DNA of 22,123 bases, taken from Deltaproteobacteria bacterium. Lineage in GTDB: Bacteria > Desulfobacterota > Desulfobacteria > C00003060 > C00003106. The notes below the pieces were generated by a model. It was not told the origin of the DNA, ran no database searches, and worked only from the letters and a program-made list of their open reading frames with translations. The position numbers and the translations under genes were made by a program. This document shows, piece by piece, positions 1 to 7,935 of the stretch (positions are counted from its first letter, which is position 1; each line of letters begins with the position of its first letter). The stretch is taken from the NCBI GenBank assembly GCA_019314005.1, contig JAFDAE010000062.1, positions 1 to 22,123 of the forward strand, written 5' to 3'.

Positions 1-7
1 ATTAACC

Positions 8-152
8 AGTGTCGATCCAGAAATGGTAGATTTTGTCCCAAGACAAGGCCGCACAAAGGTTTCTACCGGAGGCGTAGCAACGCTACGTCGAGGATAGAAA
101 CCTGCGGAGAACGCAGTATTGGGGCAAAATATGCCGTTTCTGGATCGACACT
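8..152 (+). repeat. 145-bp hairpin element, copy A
   Basis: The two 58-nt arms (8-65 and 95-152) are inverted repeats that align without gaps; I count about 43 of 58 positions complementary plus several G·T pairs, with the outer 16 perfect. The centre is CCGGAGG (66-72), a 15-nt hairpin with a 6-bp stem and AAC loop (73-87), then TCGAGGA (88-94), closed by a 9-bp stem (57-65 with 95-103). A copy with about 10 differences lies at 3572-3716. It has the look of a MITE, with no coding capacity. Its right end supplies two of the three bases of the hslU stop codon. No convincing target-site duplication is visible. The strand given is that of the CCGGAGG core. Confidence 0.85.
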
Positions 153-1530
153 ATAAAATATACCTGCTGAGATCCTCATCCTCTTTTATATCCTTGAGCA
201 TTTCATCTACGTAATCGGCATCAATGACTATCTCTCTCCCTTTTGCAAGATCCGGCGCTTCAAAGAGAATATCATCCAACAATCTTTCAACAACTGTATG
301 GAGTCGCCGTGCTCCTATATTTTCCGTACGCATGTTTACTTCCGCGGCAATATCTGCAATGGCCTCTATGGCTCCGTCTTGAAAACTAAGCGGGACACCT
401 TCTGTATCAAGAAGTGCTTTGTACTGGGTAATCAGCGCGTTTTTCGGTTCAGTTAATATCTTTATAAATTCGTCCTTGCCCAGTGAATTGAGTTCCACCC
501 GAATCGGAAACCTCCCCTGCAGTTCAGGAATCATGTCAGAAGGTTTACTTATATGAAACGCCCCTGACGCGATAAAGAGTATATGATCTGTCTTAACCAT
601 CCCGTACTTTGTATTCACCGTGCATCCTTCCACTACCGGCAACAGATCTCTTTGCACTCCCTCTCTGGAGACATCCGGCCCATATCCTCCCTGTCTTGCA
701 CTCACCTTATCAATCTCGTCTAAGAAAATGATCCCTGTCTGTTCCGTTCTCGTAATGGCGCTCTTGACTACCGCATCCATATCAATGAGACGCTGGGCTT
801 CCTCCTGAGCTAAAAGCTCAAGGGCCTCCGGCACTTTTACCTTCCGTTGTTTTGTCTTTTTTGGAAAAAGTCCTCCGAACATATCCTTTACATTAACATC
901 CATCTCCTCAAGCCCAACGCTTGAGAATATCTCCACCACAGGCGCGACACGGTCCGCAACCTCCAGGTCCACATACCTACCGTCCAGTTTCCCCTCCCGA
1001 AGAAGTAAACGCAATTTTTCACGGGTAGAACTATCAGGAGTCTGCTCCTCTTTTTTTACGAGTTCGAGGGTCTTTTCAGGAGGTTCCGCTTCTTCGATCG
1101 GTTCTTTTTCTTTTCGGGGCGGAAGCAGGATATCCAACAACCGTTCTTCGGCAATTTTTTGGGCTTTTACCTTCACCCTTTCCTGTTCTTCCGCTTTTGT
1201 CATGTTAACCGCAAGTTCGGTAAGGTCCCGAATCATCGACTCTACATCACGGCCCACATATCCCACCTCAGTAAATTTGGACGCCTCTATTTTAAGAAAA
1301 GGAGACTCGGCCAATTTTGCAAGGCGCCTGGCAATCTCTGTCTTTCCCACTCCTGTCGGTCCGATCATAATAATATTCTTTGGAGCGATTTCATCTCGCA
1401 GATCTTCAGGTACCTGCTGTCGACGCCAACGGTTTCTCAATGCGATCGCTACGGATCTTTTAGCATCTTCCTGACCAATGATATACTTATCCAGTTCGGA
1501 AACGATCTCCCGTGGTGTTAAATTATGCAT
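151..1530 (-). CDS. hslU: ATP-dependent protease ATPase subunit HslU
   Basis: This is the AAA+ unfoldase of the cytosolic HslUV (ClpYQ) protease: it unfolds substrates and feeds them to the HslV peptidase. The N-terminus ([16 protein letters not shown]) is classic HslU. Walker A GPTGVGKT is at residues 57-64, the pore-loop motif GYVGRDVE follows near 90, the variable I-domain occupies roughly 110-230, and Walker B (IIFLDEIDK) and the arginine-bearing [10 protein letters not shown] segment follow. The C-terminus ends in LSRYIL, the tail that docks into HslV. At 459 aa it is close to the usual 440-460. I start at 1530 by homology; an in-frame ATG at 1542, almost touching a GGAGG, would add four residues, and longer extensions lack any family resemblance. 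hslV, normally just upstream, is absent: the next gene upstream is divergent. The stop codon is shared with hairpin element A. Confidence 0.96.
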   Translation of the reverse strand: MHNLTPREIVSELDKYIIGQEDAKRSVAIALRNRWRRQQVPEDLRDEIAPKNIIMIGPTGVGKTEIARRLAKLAESPFLKIEASKFTEVGYVGRDVESMIRDLTELAVNMTKAEEQERVKVKAQKIAEERLLDILLPPRKEKEPIEEAEPPEKTLELVKKEEQTPDSSTREKLRLLLREGKLDGRYVDLEVADRVAPVVEIFSSVGLEEMDVNVKDMFGGLFPKKTKQRKVKVPEALELLAQEEAQRLIDMDAVVKSAITRTEQTGIIFLDEIDKVSARQGGYGPDVSREGVQRDLLPVVEGCTVNTKYGMVKTDHILFIASGAFHISKPSDMIPELQGRFPIRVELNSLGKDEFIKILTEPKNALITQYKALLDTEGVPLSFQDGAIEAIADIAAEVNMRTENIGARRLHTVVERLLDDILFEAPDLAKGREIVIDADYVDEMLKDIKEDEDLSRYIL

Positions 1531-1581
1531 ATATTCAAACATTCCTCCACCAATCATTAAAATTCTAAATTTAAACTTGAT

Positions 1582-1611
1582 ATGATAGGTTTGAACAGGT
1601 AAAAAAGTCAA
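1582..1611 (-). promoter_or_regulatory. Probable sigma70-type promoter of hslU
   Basis: On the minus strand, TTGACT (1611-1606) and TATCAT (1587-1582) are separated by 18 bp, about 40-50 nt upstream of the hslU start. The sequence around it (CTTGACT, CCTATCAT) could also pass as a weak heat-shock promoter, which would suit hslU, but it is not distinctive. Called by pattern only. Confidence 0.5.
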
Positions 1612-1618
1612 GTAAAAA
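1591..1618 (+). promoter_or_regulatory. Possible promoter of the M48-TPR gene
   Basis: TTGAAC (1591-1596), a 16-bp spacer and TAAAAA (1613-1618) lie about 47 nt upstream of the 1665 start, overlapping the hslU promoter on the other strand. Both boxes match only 4 of 6 consensus bases, so this is a weak call. Confidence 0.25.
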
Positions 1619-1664
1619 GGGGATTTCTCGAACAACCTCTAAAGGACAACGGACAGGCAAAAAA

Positions 1665-3491
1665 ATGTTCACCAACTTCATTTACTTTATCATAATTATT
1701 CTTATCTATACCACCTATCTCCCCCCGGAAAAGACTTATCTTGGGGGGGCTGAAACAGTAGTGGCTTTTGTCTTTAACCTGTTTTTGTTCATAGCTATCA
1801 ATTACCGCAGATACAAAGACCTGACTCGAAAAGGATTGGAGCAGCCAGACAATTCAGCGCTCCAACACCGCTACGATCTTCTCTTTACCCAGCATGCAAT
1901 CTTAGCAATCGTATTCTTTGCGGTAAATATATATGTCTTGAATCTCAAAATCTTTCTAATCCGAATTCCGATATTTGCCCAAATTCCAACCCTGGCCGCT
2001 GTTTGCTTTTTACTCCTCTTTATAGGCCACTTAGCCATTATCTGGTGGTTTGCTTACCAACCATACCGCGTGCTGTTTCGGACCGAATTAACCAGGCGTG
2101 CGTTTGTAACTTCCCATATATCTTTCAATATCCCGATCGTCATTCCATGGATATTGATTTCGTCGGTCTCTGACATCATAATCTATCTCCCGTTTGAGGC
2201 CCCCAAAAAGTTATTATCAACCCCGGAGGGACAGGTTATTCTGTTTTCCTTATTCCTGGGGGCAATGGCCGTGTATATACCGGCTTTGGTACAATTTTTC
2301 TGGAAATGTCGTCCCCTAAAAGGCCCGGTCAGAAATCGCATTGAAGCGCTTTGCGAAAAAGCCGGTTTTACGGCGCGTAACATTATGATATGGCCCGTGT
2401 TTGAAGGGAAGATGCTGACCGCGGGGGTAATGGGTATAATAAAACGTTTTCGATACATTTTGATAACCAAGGGGCTTATCTCTGTATTGACCGACGAAGA
2501 ACTTGATGCCGTAATAGCACATGAGATAGGTCATATTAAGAAAAAACACCTCCTGTTTTACCTGGCCTTTCTTATCGGCTACATGATCCTTTCCTATGCA
2601 TCATTTGATGTAATACTTTATCTCCTTTTATCCAGCGATTGGCTATATACGCTGCCCAAAACAATTCAAATCGAAGAGTCTACCCTTGTGTCGATATTTT
2701 TCGCCCTCTCTCTCGCATTACTCCTTTTGATTTACTTCCGTTTTCTGTTTGGATACTTTATGCGTAATTGCGAACGACAGGCCGATCTGTACGCCTTTAC
2801 GGTTCAAGGTCACCCCCGGGCGCTGATCAGCTCCCTTGAAAAGATCGCCTTTTACACCGGTACTGACAAAGACACCCCAAGCTGGCATCATTTCAGTATT
2901 CAAGAGAGGATTGATTATTTAAAAAAATGTGCCGCTGATAATCGATGGATTACACGACATGACCGTAAGCTCCGAAAAAGCATAATCTTCTTTTTCTGCG
3001 GATTATTAGTAGCAGGCTATTTTGGGTATGCGCTGAATTTCGGAGCCATGGGAAAAACTCTCAACGGACACTTCATAGAAACAGCAGTAAACCGTAAGCT
3101 CGAGCAAGACCCGAACAATCCTCATCTCTACCTGACGCTCGGGTCACTCTACCATGAGAAGAAAGAATACGAAAAAGCGATACATTCCTATGAAAAGACT
3201 TTGCAAATAGCCCCAGACCACCCCGAGGCGCTCAATAATCTCGCATGGCTCTATGCCACCTGTGAAGACGTTGAAAAAAGAGATTACTCCAAGGCGTTAA
3301 CCTACTCAATACAAGCGGCAAATTTGAAACAAACCCATTATATACTCGACACATTGGCAGAGAGCTATTATGTAAACGGGTTATACAAACTGGCGATTGA
3401 AGCAGAAAAACGAGCGCTGGCAATGAATCCCGGCAATAGAAGATATTATGAGGAACAATTGAAGAAGTTTGAGAAAGGATTAAAGAATTGA
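1665..3491 (+). CDS. Membrane M48 (HtpX/Ste24-like) metallopeptidase with C-terminal TPR domain
   Basis: A 608-aa zinc peptidase of the inner membrane, probably acting in envelope or membrane-protein quality control. Several hydrophobic segments fill residues 1-215. The catalytic motif HEIGH is at 286-290 (within AVIAHEIGHIKKKH), two more membrane segments follow, and the third zinc ligand is E370 in ERQAD, the ExxAD signature of family M48. A further membrane segment (about 435-455) precedes three TPR-like repeats (about 480-600). The TPR end, with its NNLAWLYATC and LDTLAESYY motifs, resembles the end of the TPR lipoprotein at 17772-18713. M48-TPR fusions are known (BepA, periplasmic), but this one is an integral membrane form. 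The start has only a weak upstream AGG. The stop lies at the edge of a 7-bp-period repeat. Substrate unknown. Confidence 0.9.
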   Translation: MFTNFIYFIIIILIYTTYLPPEKTYLGGAETVVAFVFNLFLFIAINYRRYKDLTRKGLEQPDNSALQHRYDLLFTQHAILAIVFFAVNIYVLNLKIFLIRIPIFAQIPTLAAVCFLLLFIGHLAIIWWFAYQPYRVLFRTELTRRAFVTSHISFNIPIVIPWILISSVSDIIIYLPFEAPKKLLSTPEGQVILFSLFLGAMAVYIPALVQFFWKCRPLKGPVRNRIEALCEKAGFTARNIMIWPVFEGKMLTAGVMGIIKRFRYILITKGLISVLTDEELDAVIAHEIGHIKKKHLLFYLAFLIGYMILSYASFDVILYLLLSSDWLYTLPKTIQIEESTLVSIFFALSLALLLLIYFRFLFGYFMRNCERQADLYAFTVQGHPRALISSLEKIAFYTGTDKDTPSWHHFSIQERIDYLKKCAADNRWITRHDRKLRKSIIFFFCGLLVAGYFGYALNFGAMGKTLNGHFIETAVNRKLEQDPNNPHLYLTLGSLYHEKKEYEKAIHSYEKTLQIAPDHPEALNNLAWLYATCEDVEKRDYSKALTYSIQAANLKQTHYILDTLAESYYVNGLYKLAIEAEKRALAMNPGNRRYYEEQLKKFEKGLKN

Positions 3492-3560
3492 GGAATTGAG
3501 GGATTGTCGATTGAAGATTGTCGATTGAAGATTGGTGGAAGACTGATCAATAGTCAATGG
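3486..3560 (+). repeat. Degenerate heptameric (GATTGAA/GATTGTC) repeat, copy 1
   Basis: A 7-bp-period array starts at the stop codon of the M48 gene and includes two perfect tandem copies of GATTGTCGATTGAA (3502-3515 and 3516-3529). The segment at about 3511-3556, with its GTGGAAGACTGATCAA core, is homologous to the reverse complement of about 6341-6386, so the heptads belong to a larger dispersed repeat. Hairpin element B begins 12 nt further on. Confidence 0.75.
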
Positions 3561-3571
3561 GGTGAGTAATC

Positions 3572-3716
3572 AGTTTCCATCCAGAAATGGTAGATTTTGT
3601 CACAAGACAAGGCCGCACAAAGGTTTCTACCGGAGGCGTAGCAATGCTACGTCGAGGATAAAAACCTGCGGAGAACGCAGTATTGGGACAAAAGATGCCG
3701 TTTCCGGATGGATACT
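3572..3716 (+). repeat. 145-bp hairpin element, copy B
   Basis: Same length and register as the element at 8-152, with about 10 substitutions and no indels. The core CCGGAGG - 15-nt hairpin (AAT loop) - TCGAGGA is intact. In the terminal stem the pair G14-C146 of copy A is C3578-G3710 here, a compensatory double change. Its last two bases form part of the stop codon of the PilB/GspE-like gene. The left flank is the heptameric repeat after the convergent M48 gene. Confidence 0.85.
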
Positions 3717-6048
3717 ATTTTATACAGACCTTCCGGACCTGTAACAGATCAGTATGGCCTGTAAAGATCTTTTCAATGCCGTCTTGTTTTAGAGTTGTCA
3801 TGCCGTCGGCGATGGCCTGCTCACGAATCGTTTCCATAGTGGCCTTTTCCTGAATCAACTTTTTCATGGGATCGGTACCCTTTAAGAGCTCATGTATCCC
3901 CATCCGTCCCCTGTAGCCGGTATTATTGCATTTGTCACATCCCTTAGGTTTATGTAGTTTCAGGTACTTGGAATGGGGCATATTGACATTCTTATGGAAT
4001 GTGTCTTCACCGTATTCACGAACTAATTCGTCATACTCTTCTTTTGAAGGGTTGTACGCTTTCTTACAATCCGGACAAAGGGTTCTCACCAAACGCTGGG
4101 CTAAAATCCCAAGAATGGCGTCGGCAAAATTAAAGGGGTCCATACCCATATCAAGAAGCCTTGTTATACTTTCAGGGGCGCTGTTGGTATGAAGCGTGGA
4201 GAACACAAGGTGTCCTGTCAAGGATGCTTCTATGCCGATGTGGGTTGTCTCTTTGTCCCTCATCTCACCAACCATTATAACGTCCGGGTCGGCCCTTAAA
4301 AAGGCCCGCATGGCAGCCGCGAAATCAAACCCTATCTTTGGCTGAACCTGCACCTGTCTTAATCCTACCTGCGTGATCTCCACGGGGTCTTCTGCCGTCC
4401 ATATCTTACGATCGGGTTTGTTGATGTACCCCAACGCGGAATGAAGCGTAGTCGTCTTTCCGGAACCGGTCGGTCCGCATACAAAAACAATACCATATGG
4501 TTTGGTTACAATGCTGATGAAGTCGTTATAGTTTGTTTTGGAAAACCCCATCTTATCCAGCGGAAGCGGCTCTCCTGCGGCTAAAATACGCATCACCACA
4601 TCTTCAAGTCCACCGGTAGTGGGGACAGTTGCCACACGGAGTTCGATATCTTTGCCGCCATATTTTTTGAACTTTATTTTTCCGTCCTGGGGCTTGCGAC
4701 GCTCGGCAATATCAAGGTCAGACATGATCTTGATTCGAGAAATAATAGCATTTCGGTAATTGTAAGGAACTGTTTGATACACCATACAGGCGCCATCTAC
4801 TCGAAATCTGATTTCTGTATTCTTTTTGCCTGGATATGGTTCAATGTGAATATCTGATGCGTCACGGGCATACGCGTCAAGAACAATTTTGTTTACTAAC
4901 TGGACAATGACGCCGTCTTGCTCTGATATCGCCTCTTCCGCCTCTTCTATTGCCTCGTCTTCTGACTCTAACTTTACGAGGAGTTCGTCAATGGATCCCT
5001 GGTCCATTGAACCACTGGAAAAAAACAGTCTGATATATTTCTGTATATCATCTGCAAGGGCGACATGAAACACAAGTCGTTGCCCTACTGGAAAAAGCGA
5101 TTTTATCGTATCAATCTTTTGGAGATGATAGGGATTGTCGATGGCGATAATTACAGTATTGTCTTCTTTGCGTAAGGGGACCCATTTGTTGTTTCGCAAA
5201 AAGTTAACCTTCATGTTTGCCAAAAGCTCTCCGGGAATCGGAGTACGATCATTGTAATCTTCAAATGGGACCTTATAGAAATGACTAAGCGATTTGCCAA
5301 TGTCCAATTTGGAGACCTTGTAATCCTTCATTAAAACTTTCTCTATGTCACTTTTTAATTTCCGGGCATCTGCAATAGCTTTGGAGAGTTCTTTTTCCGT
5401 AATAAGATGATTTTGCAGGAGATAATCGAACTTATTCGGGCGTGACTTGGCCATCCGCTTCTGATTAAAAATAGCGATCCCGACGGTCTTGCCCATCTCC
5501 AGTAATGACTCGGCATCCTTTTGGCTGAATGGAATATCTGACTCGCCTTTTTTATTGATCGCCTGGATGACACCAAGGATATATTGGTTGTGTACTATGG
5601 GGACTGCGAGGACCTGTTTTGTAAGGTAACCGGTCTTTTGATCCCACGTATGGTCAAACTTCAAATTGGGGTCAATAGAGGAAAGCTCTTTTTTGTCATA
5701 GGCGCTTTTAATATTGATCACTTTATTATAAGCAGCTGCATAGCCTGAAATACTGGACGCTGAAATCGGAACCCGTATTTCATTTACCTCATCTCCGGAC
5801 ATTACCCGGGACATTAGTTCTTTTTTGGCGCCCTCTACTACATATATGGTCAAACGATCAGCACCAAAAAGATCCAGCATATCATTCTTGATATCGAGCA
5901 ATATTTCATCAATATTCTTAGCTGCATGGATTTTATTGGTTATCTCCTGACACCTTTTACTGTATTCTACCTCACGCTTTAGTGCCGAGACTTCGGATTC
6001 CTGACCTGGTTTAGTCCCTGCTTTTTTGGAGAAATCTACAACCGCCAT
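3715..6048 (-). CDS. GAF-MshEN-type PilB/GspE family assembly ATPase
   Basis: A 777-aa hexameric ATPase of the type II secretion / type IV pilus class, expected to power pilus or pseudopilus assembly at the cytoplasmic face of the inner membrane. A GAF-like sensory domain occupies roughly residues 35-190, a GspE/MshE N-terminal domain about 205-345, and the ATPase about 375-760. Walker A GPTGSGKT is at 525-532, and the DPDVIMVGEMRD Walker B and TGHLVFSTLHTN His box follow. The zinc motif typical of GspE/PilB (not PilT) is present: CPDC (C658, C661) and CDKC (C704, C707). The ordinary proteins of about 560 aa lack the GAF domain. It starts 2 nt after the stop of a small membrane-protein gene, so the two are probably cotranscribed. 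No pilin, PilC or secretin gene is in the window, so PilB versus GspE is not decided. Confidence 0.92.
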   Translation of the reverse strand: MAVVDFSKKAGTKPGQESEVSALKREVEYSKRCQEITNKIHAAKNIDEILLDIKNDMLDLFGADRLTIYVVEGAKKELMSRVMSGDEVNEIRVPISASSISGYAAAYNKVINIKSAYDKKELSSIDPNLKFDHTWDQKTGYLTKQVLAVPIVHNQYILGVIQAINKKGESDIPFSQKDAESLLEMGKTVGIAIFNQKRMAKSRPNKFDYLLQNHLITEKELSKAIADARKLKSDIEKVLMKDYKVSKLDIGKSLSHFYKVPFEDYNDRTPIPGELLANMKVNFLRNNKWVPLRKEDNTVIIAIDNPYHLQKIDTIKSLFPVGQRLVFHVALADDIQKYIRLFFSSGSMDQGSIDELLVKLESEDEAIEEAEEAISEQDGVIVQLVNKIVLDAYARDASDIHIEPYPGKKNTEIRFRVDGACMVYQTVPYNYRNAIISRIKIMSDLDIAERRKPQDGKIKFKKYGGKDIELRVATVPTTGGLEDVVMRILAAGEPLPLDKMGFSKTNYNDFISIVTKPYGIVFVCGPTGSGKTTTLHSALGYINKPDRKIWTAEDPVEITQVGLRQVQVQPKIGFDFAAAMRAFLRADPDVIMVGEMRDKETTHIGIEASLTGHLVFSTLHTNSAPESITRLLDMGMDPFNFADAILGILAQRLVRTLCPDCKKAYNPSKEEYDELVREYGEDTFHKNVNMPHSKYLKLHKPKGCDKCNNTGYRGRMGIHELLKGTDPMKKLIQEKATMETIREQAIADGMTTLKQDGIEKIFTGHTDLLQVRKVCIK

Positions 6049-6050
6049 AT

Positions 6051-6257
6051 CTAACTCTTATCCTTCTTGTAAAAAAGGAGATAAATTTTTTTTATACCCA
6101 CACCTATAAGCATAACAGACAGAATATACAGCGCAATCTGCCTAAAGGTTAGACCCTCGGCAATCGGAAAGACTATGTGGGTTTTGATAATAACACCAAT
6201 CCCCATCATAATTAACAGAAGGCCCCAAACCAACTGAATGATCTTATTATGTTTCAT
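6051..6257 (-). CDS. Small two-helix membrane protein, unknown function
   Basis: A 68-aa protein with two hydrophobic stretches (about residues 7-25 and 38-62) and a lysine-rich C-terminus (KKDKS), so both ends are probably cytoplasmic. I recognise no family. It is supported by its position: it ends 2 nt before the PilB/GspE-like gene on the same strand, and the ribosome-binding region of that gene lies inside its last codons, which suggests translational coupling. It could be a membrane partner of the ATPase, but that is inference from position only. No strong Shine-Dalgarno precedes its ATG. Confidence 0.65.
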   Translation of the reverse strand: MKHNKIIQLVWGLLLIMMGIGVIIKTHIVFPIAEGLTFRQIALYILSVMLIGVGIKKIYLLFYKKDKS

Positions 6258-6315
6258 GATATGATCTTATAGACTCTTCGGTCAAAAGATAAAAAAATGT
6301 AATAGTCCGTTTAGG

Positions 6316-6401
6316 GATTGAAGATTGTCGATTGAAGATTGAAGATTGATGATTGAGCAGTTTTCCACCAATTTTCAATAGACAATCTTCAATCTTCAAT
6401 T
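6316..6401. repeat. Degenerate heptameric repeat with long hairpin, copy 2
   Basis: GATTGAA/GATTGTC heptads run through about 6316-6356. The left arm ATTGAAGATTGTC (6317-6329) has a perfect inverted partner at 6381-6393. The loop contains GTTTTCCACC, the reverse complement of the core of the repeat at 3511-3556. The final Asp codon and the TGA stop of the SNF transporter gene fall inside the right arm. Confidence 0.75.
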
Positions 6402-7852
6402 TCCTTATGTCGTTTCCACCGCCTGGCAGCAATAATCATAGCAACAAACAGAGTAAATATTACCCAGTCCCTTCCTATAAGGACAATCGCCAGCCACGGA
6501 TATCCCTCGTAAGGGCCGGCCAATTCTTTAATTAAGCTGTTTGTAAATATCACTATCAAGACAACAGGAATTATGAATTTAACCGTACAATCCCACAAAG
6601 AAGATAACTTCAACATACAAAATTTATTAAGGTATACTCGCAACTTATACGCCTTATAAATCCAGGCGATTAAAATACACTCTAAAATCCCACCCAAGAC
6701 TAATCCATACTGCGTCAGAAAATGGTCAACAATATCTATCCAGAAAAGCCCCCCTTGAGTGGTAAACATTATACTTCCTACGAATCCTGTAACAGCAAGA
6801 ACAGAGGCGACTATTTTTCGAGGATAATGAAACTTATCAATGATTCCAGAAGTAAAAGCCTCTAAAATAGAAACCGAAGAAGATATGCCCGCAATTACCA
6901 GGCAACTAAAAAAAAGGACCCCGAAGAATTTAGGAAAAGCAGGCAGCATCCCGATCGCCTTCGGAAAAACAACAAACGCAAGACCAATCGATTTATCCAC
7001 TACTTGATCGATAGGTAGTGAAAGTTTATTAGCCATATAGCCTAATACACAAAACACGCCCACGCCTGCTATTAAGGAAAAACAACTGTTAGCAACGCAA
7101 ATTGTTATGGAATCCTTCACTATCTGAGTTTTTTTAGGAAGATAGGACGCATACGCAATCATAATACCAAAACCTATACTCAAGGTAAAAAATATTTGGG
7201 CAACAGCATCTATCCATACCCTGACATCTTTTAATCTTTCAAAATCGGGCGTTAGGTAAACACTTAGGCCCTGGACTGCTCCCGGCAGGCTTATACTACA
7301 TCCCACAAGAATGAGAATGAGTATCTCCACCCCTCTAAATACGATAAGCCAGTTCAAAAACCACACCAAGCACAGAGATAAAAGGACAGGAGACCTGACA
7401 TTGCCGACTTCAAAAGGGCCTTTACTTATCATTAAAAAATTGTTGAAAAAAAAGTTATTAGTGTCGGCGCCCCACTCCAACCCGAACGAAAAGAAAAGAT
7501 AATTAACACACCAGGCAATAATCACCGAATAGTAAAGGACTACCCCAAACATCACAAATATAATTTGCCACCAGCCCAACCACTCCCAACGACTATTTAC
7601 CCTGGCAAAACTGGCCGGGGCGGATCCTCTCATCTTATGTCCCAGACCAATCTCTAAAATCATAAAAGGGATGCCTACGATAACAAGAGCTAAAACATAA
7701 GGAATGAGAAAGGCTCCTCCGCCATTTTTATAGCAGAGGTAAGGAAATCTCCAGATATTTCCCAAGCCGATTGCCGAACCAATGGCAGCAAGCAAAAAAC
7801 CAATGTGCGTCTTCCATTGAGGACGGTGGTAAGGGAGAACTTCTTTTTCCAT
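6389..7852 (-). CDS. Sodium:neurotransmitter symporter (SNF) family transporter
   Basis: A 487-aa, mostly hydrophobic LeuT-fold secondary transporter, expected to import an amino acid or related solute with Na+ across the inner membrane; the substrate cannot be told from sequence. The signature of transmembrane helix 1 is near the N-terminus: AAIGSAIGLGNIWRFPY followed by KNGGGAFLIPY, the region that builds the Na+ and substrate sites. About 11-12 membrane segments follow. I place the start at 7852 (MEKEVLPYHRPQW), because bacterial SNF proteins begin shortly before the W-x-x-x-x-GF motif; in-frame alternatives at 7864 (ATG) and 7888 (TTG) would overlap the apparent promoter. The C-terminus (EIED) and stop codon are contributed by the heptameric repeat, so the last residues may have been altered by repeat insertion. 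No neighbouring gene suggests its substrate. Confidence 0.92.
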   Translation of the reverse strand: MEKEVLPYHRPQWKTHIGFLLAAIGSAIGLGNIWRFPYLCYKNGGGAFLIPYVLALVIVGIPFMILEIGLGHKMRGSAPASFARVNSRWEWLGWWQIIFVMFGVVLYYSVIIAWCVNYLFFSFGLEWGADTNNFFFNNFLMISKGPFEVGNVRSPVLLSLCLVWFLNWLIVFRGVEILILILVGCSISLPGAVQGLSVYLTPDFERLKDVRVWIDAVAQIFFTLSIGFGIMIAYASYLPKKTQIVKDSITICVANSCFSLIAGVGVFCVLGYMANKLSLPIDQVVDKSIGLAFVVFPKAIGMLPAFPKFFGVLFFSCLVIAGISSSVSILEAFTSGIIDKFHYPRKIVASVLAVTGFVGSIMFTTQGGLFWIDIVDHFLTQYGLVLGGILECILIAWIYKAYKLRVYLNKFCMLKLSSLWDCTVKFIIPVVLIVIFTNSLIKELAGPYEGYPWLAIVLIGRDWVIFTLFVAMIIAARRWKRHKEIED

Positions 7853-7859
7853 AATAATG

Positions 7860-7888
7860 TTCATACATAAGCTAACAATCAGTGTCAA
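7860..7888 (-). promoter_or_regulatory. Promoter of the SNF transporter gene
   Basis: On the minus strand, a perfect TTGACA (7888-7883), a 17-bp spacer and TATGAA (7865-7860). The predicted transcription start, about 7 nt downstream, falls at the proposed ATG (7852), so the mRNA may be leaderless; no Shine-Dalgarno is visible before that ATG, which fits. Confidence 0.5.
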
Positions 7889-7935
7889 CTTTTTTTACAT
7901 TGGCGCGTCATGCACTTGTATGGTAAAAGATAAAT

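Noticed and set aside
8..152. Reading the hairpin elements as integron attC sites, since they follow stop codons and fold on one strand.
   Set aside because: No RYYYAAC/GTTRRRY core sites at the ends, the genes are not a same-strand cassette array with one site after each gene, and no integrase gene is visible.
1531..1635. N-terminal extension of HslU up to 1635.
   Set aside because: The extra residues have no HslU similarity and would cross the apparent promoter at 1582-1611.
3486..3560. CRISPR-like array from the tandem heptads.
   Set aside because: The units are 7 bp, degenerate and contiguous, with no spacers and no cas genes.
7900..7916. TGGCGC...TGC as a sigma54 promoter for rarA.
   Set aside because: The GG-to-GC spacing is two bases too short.
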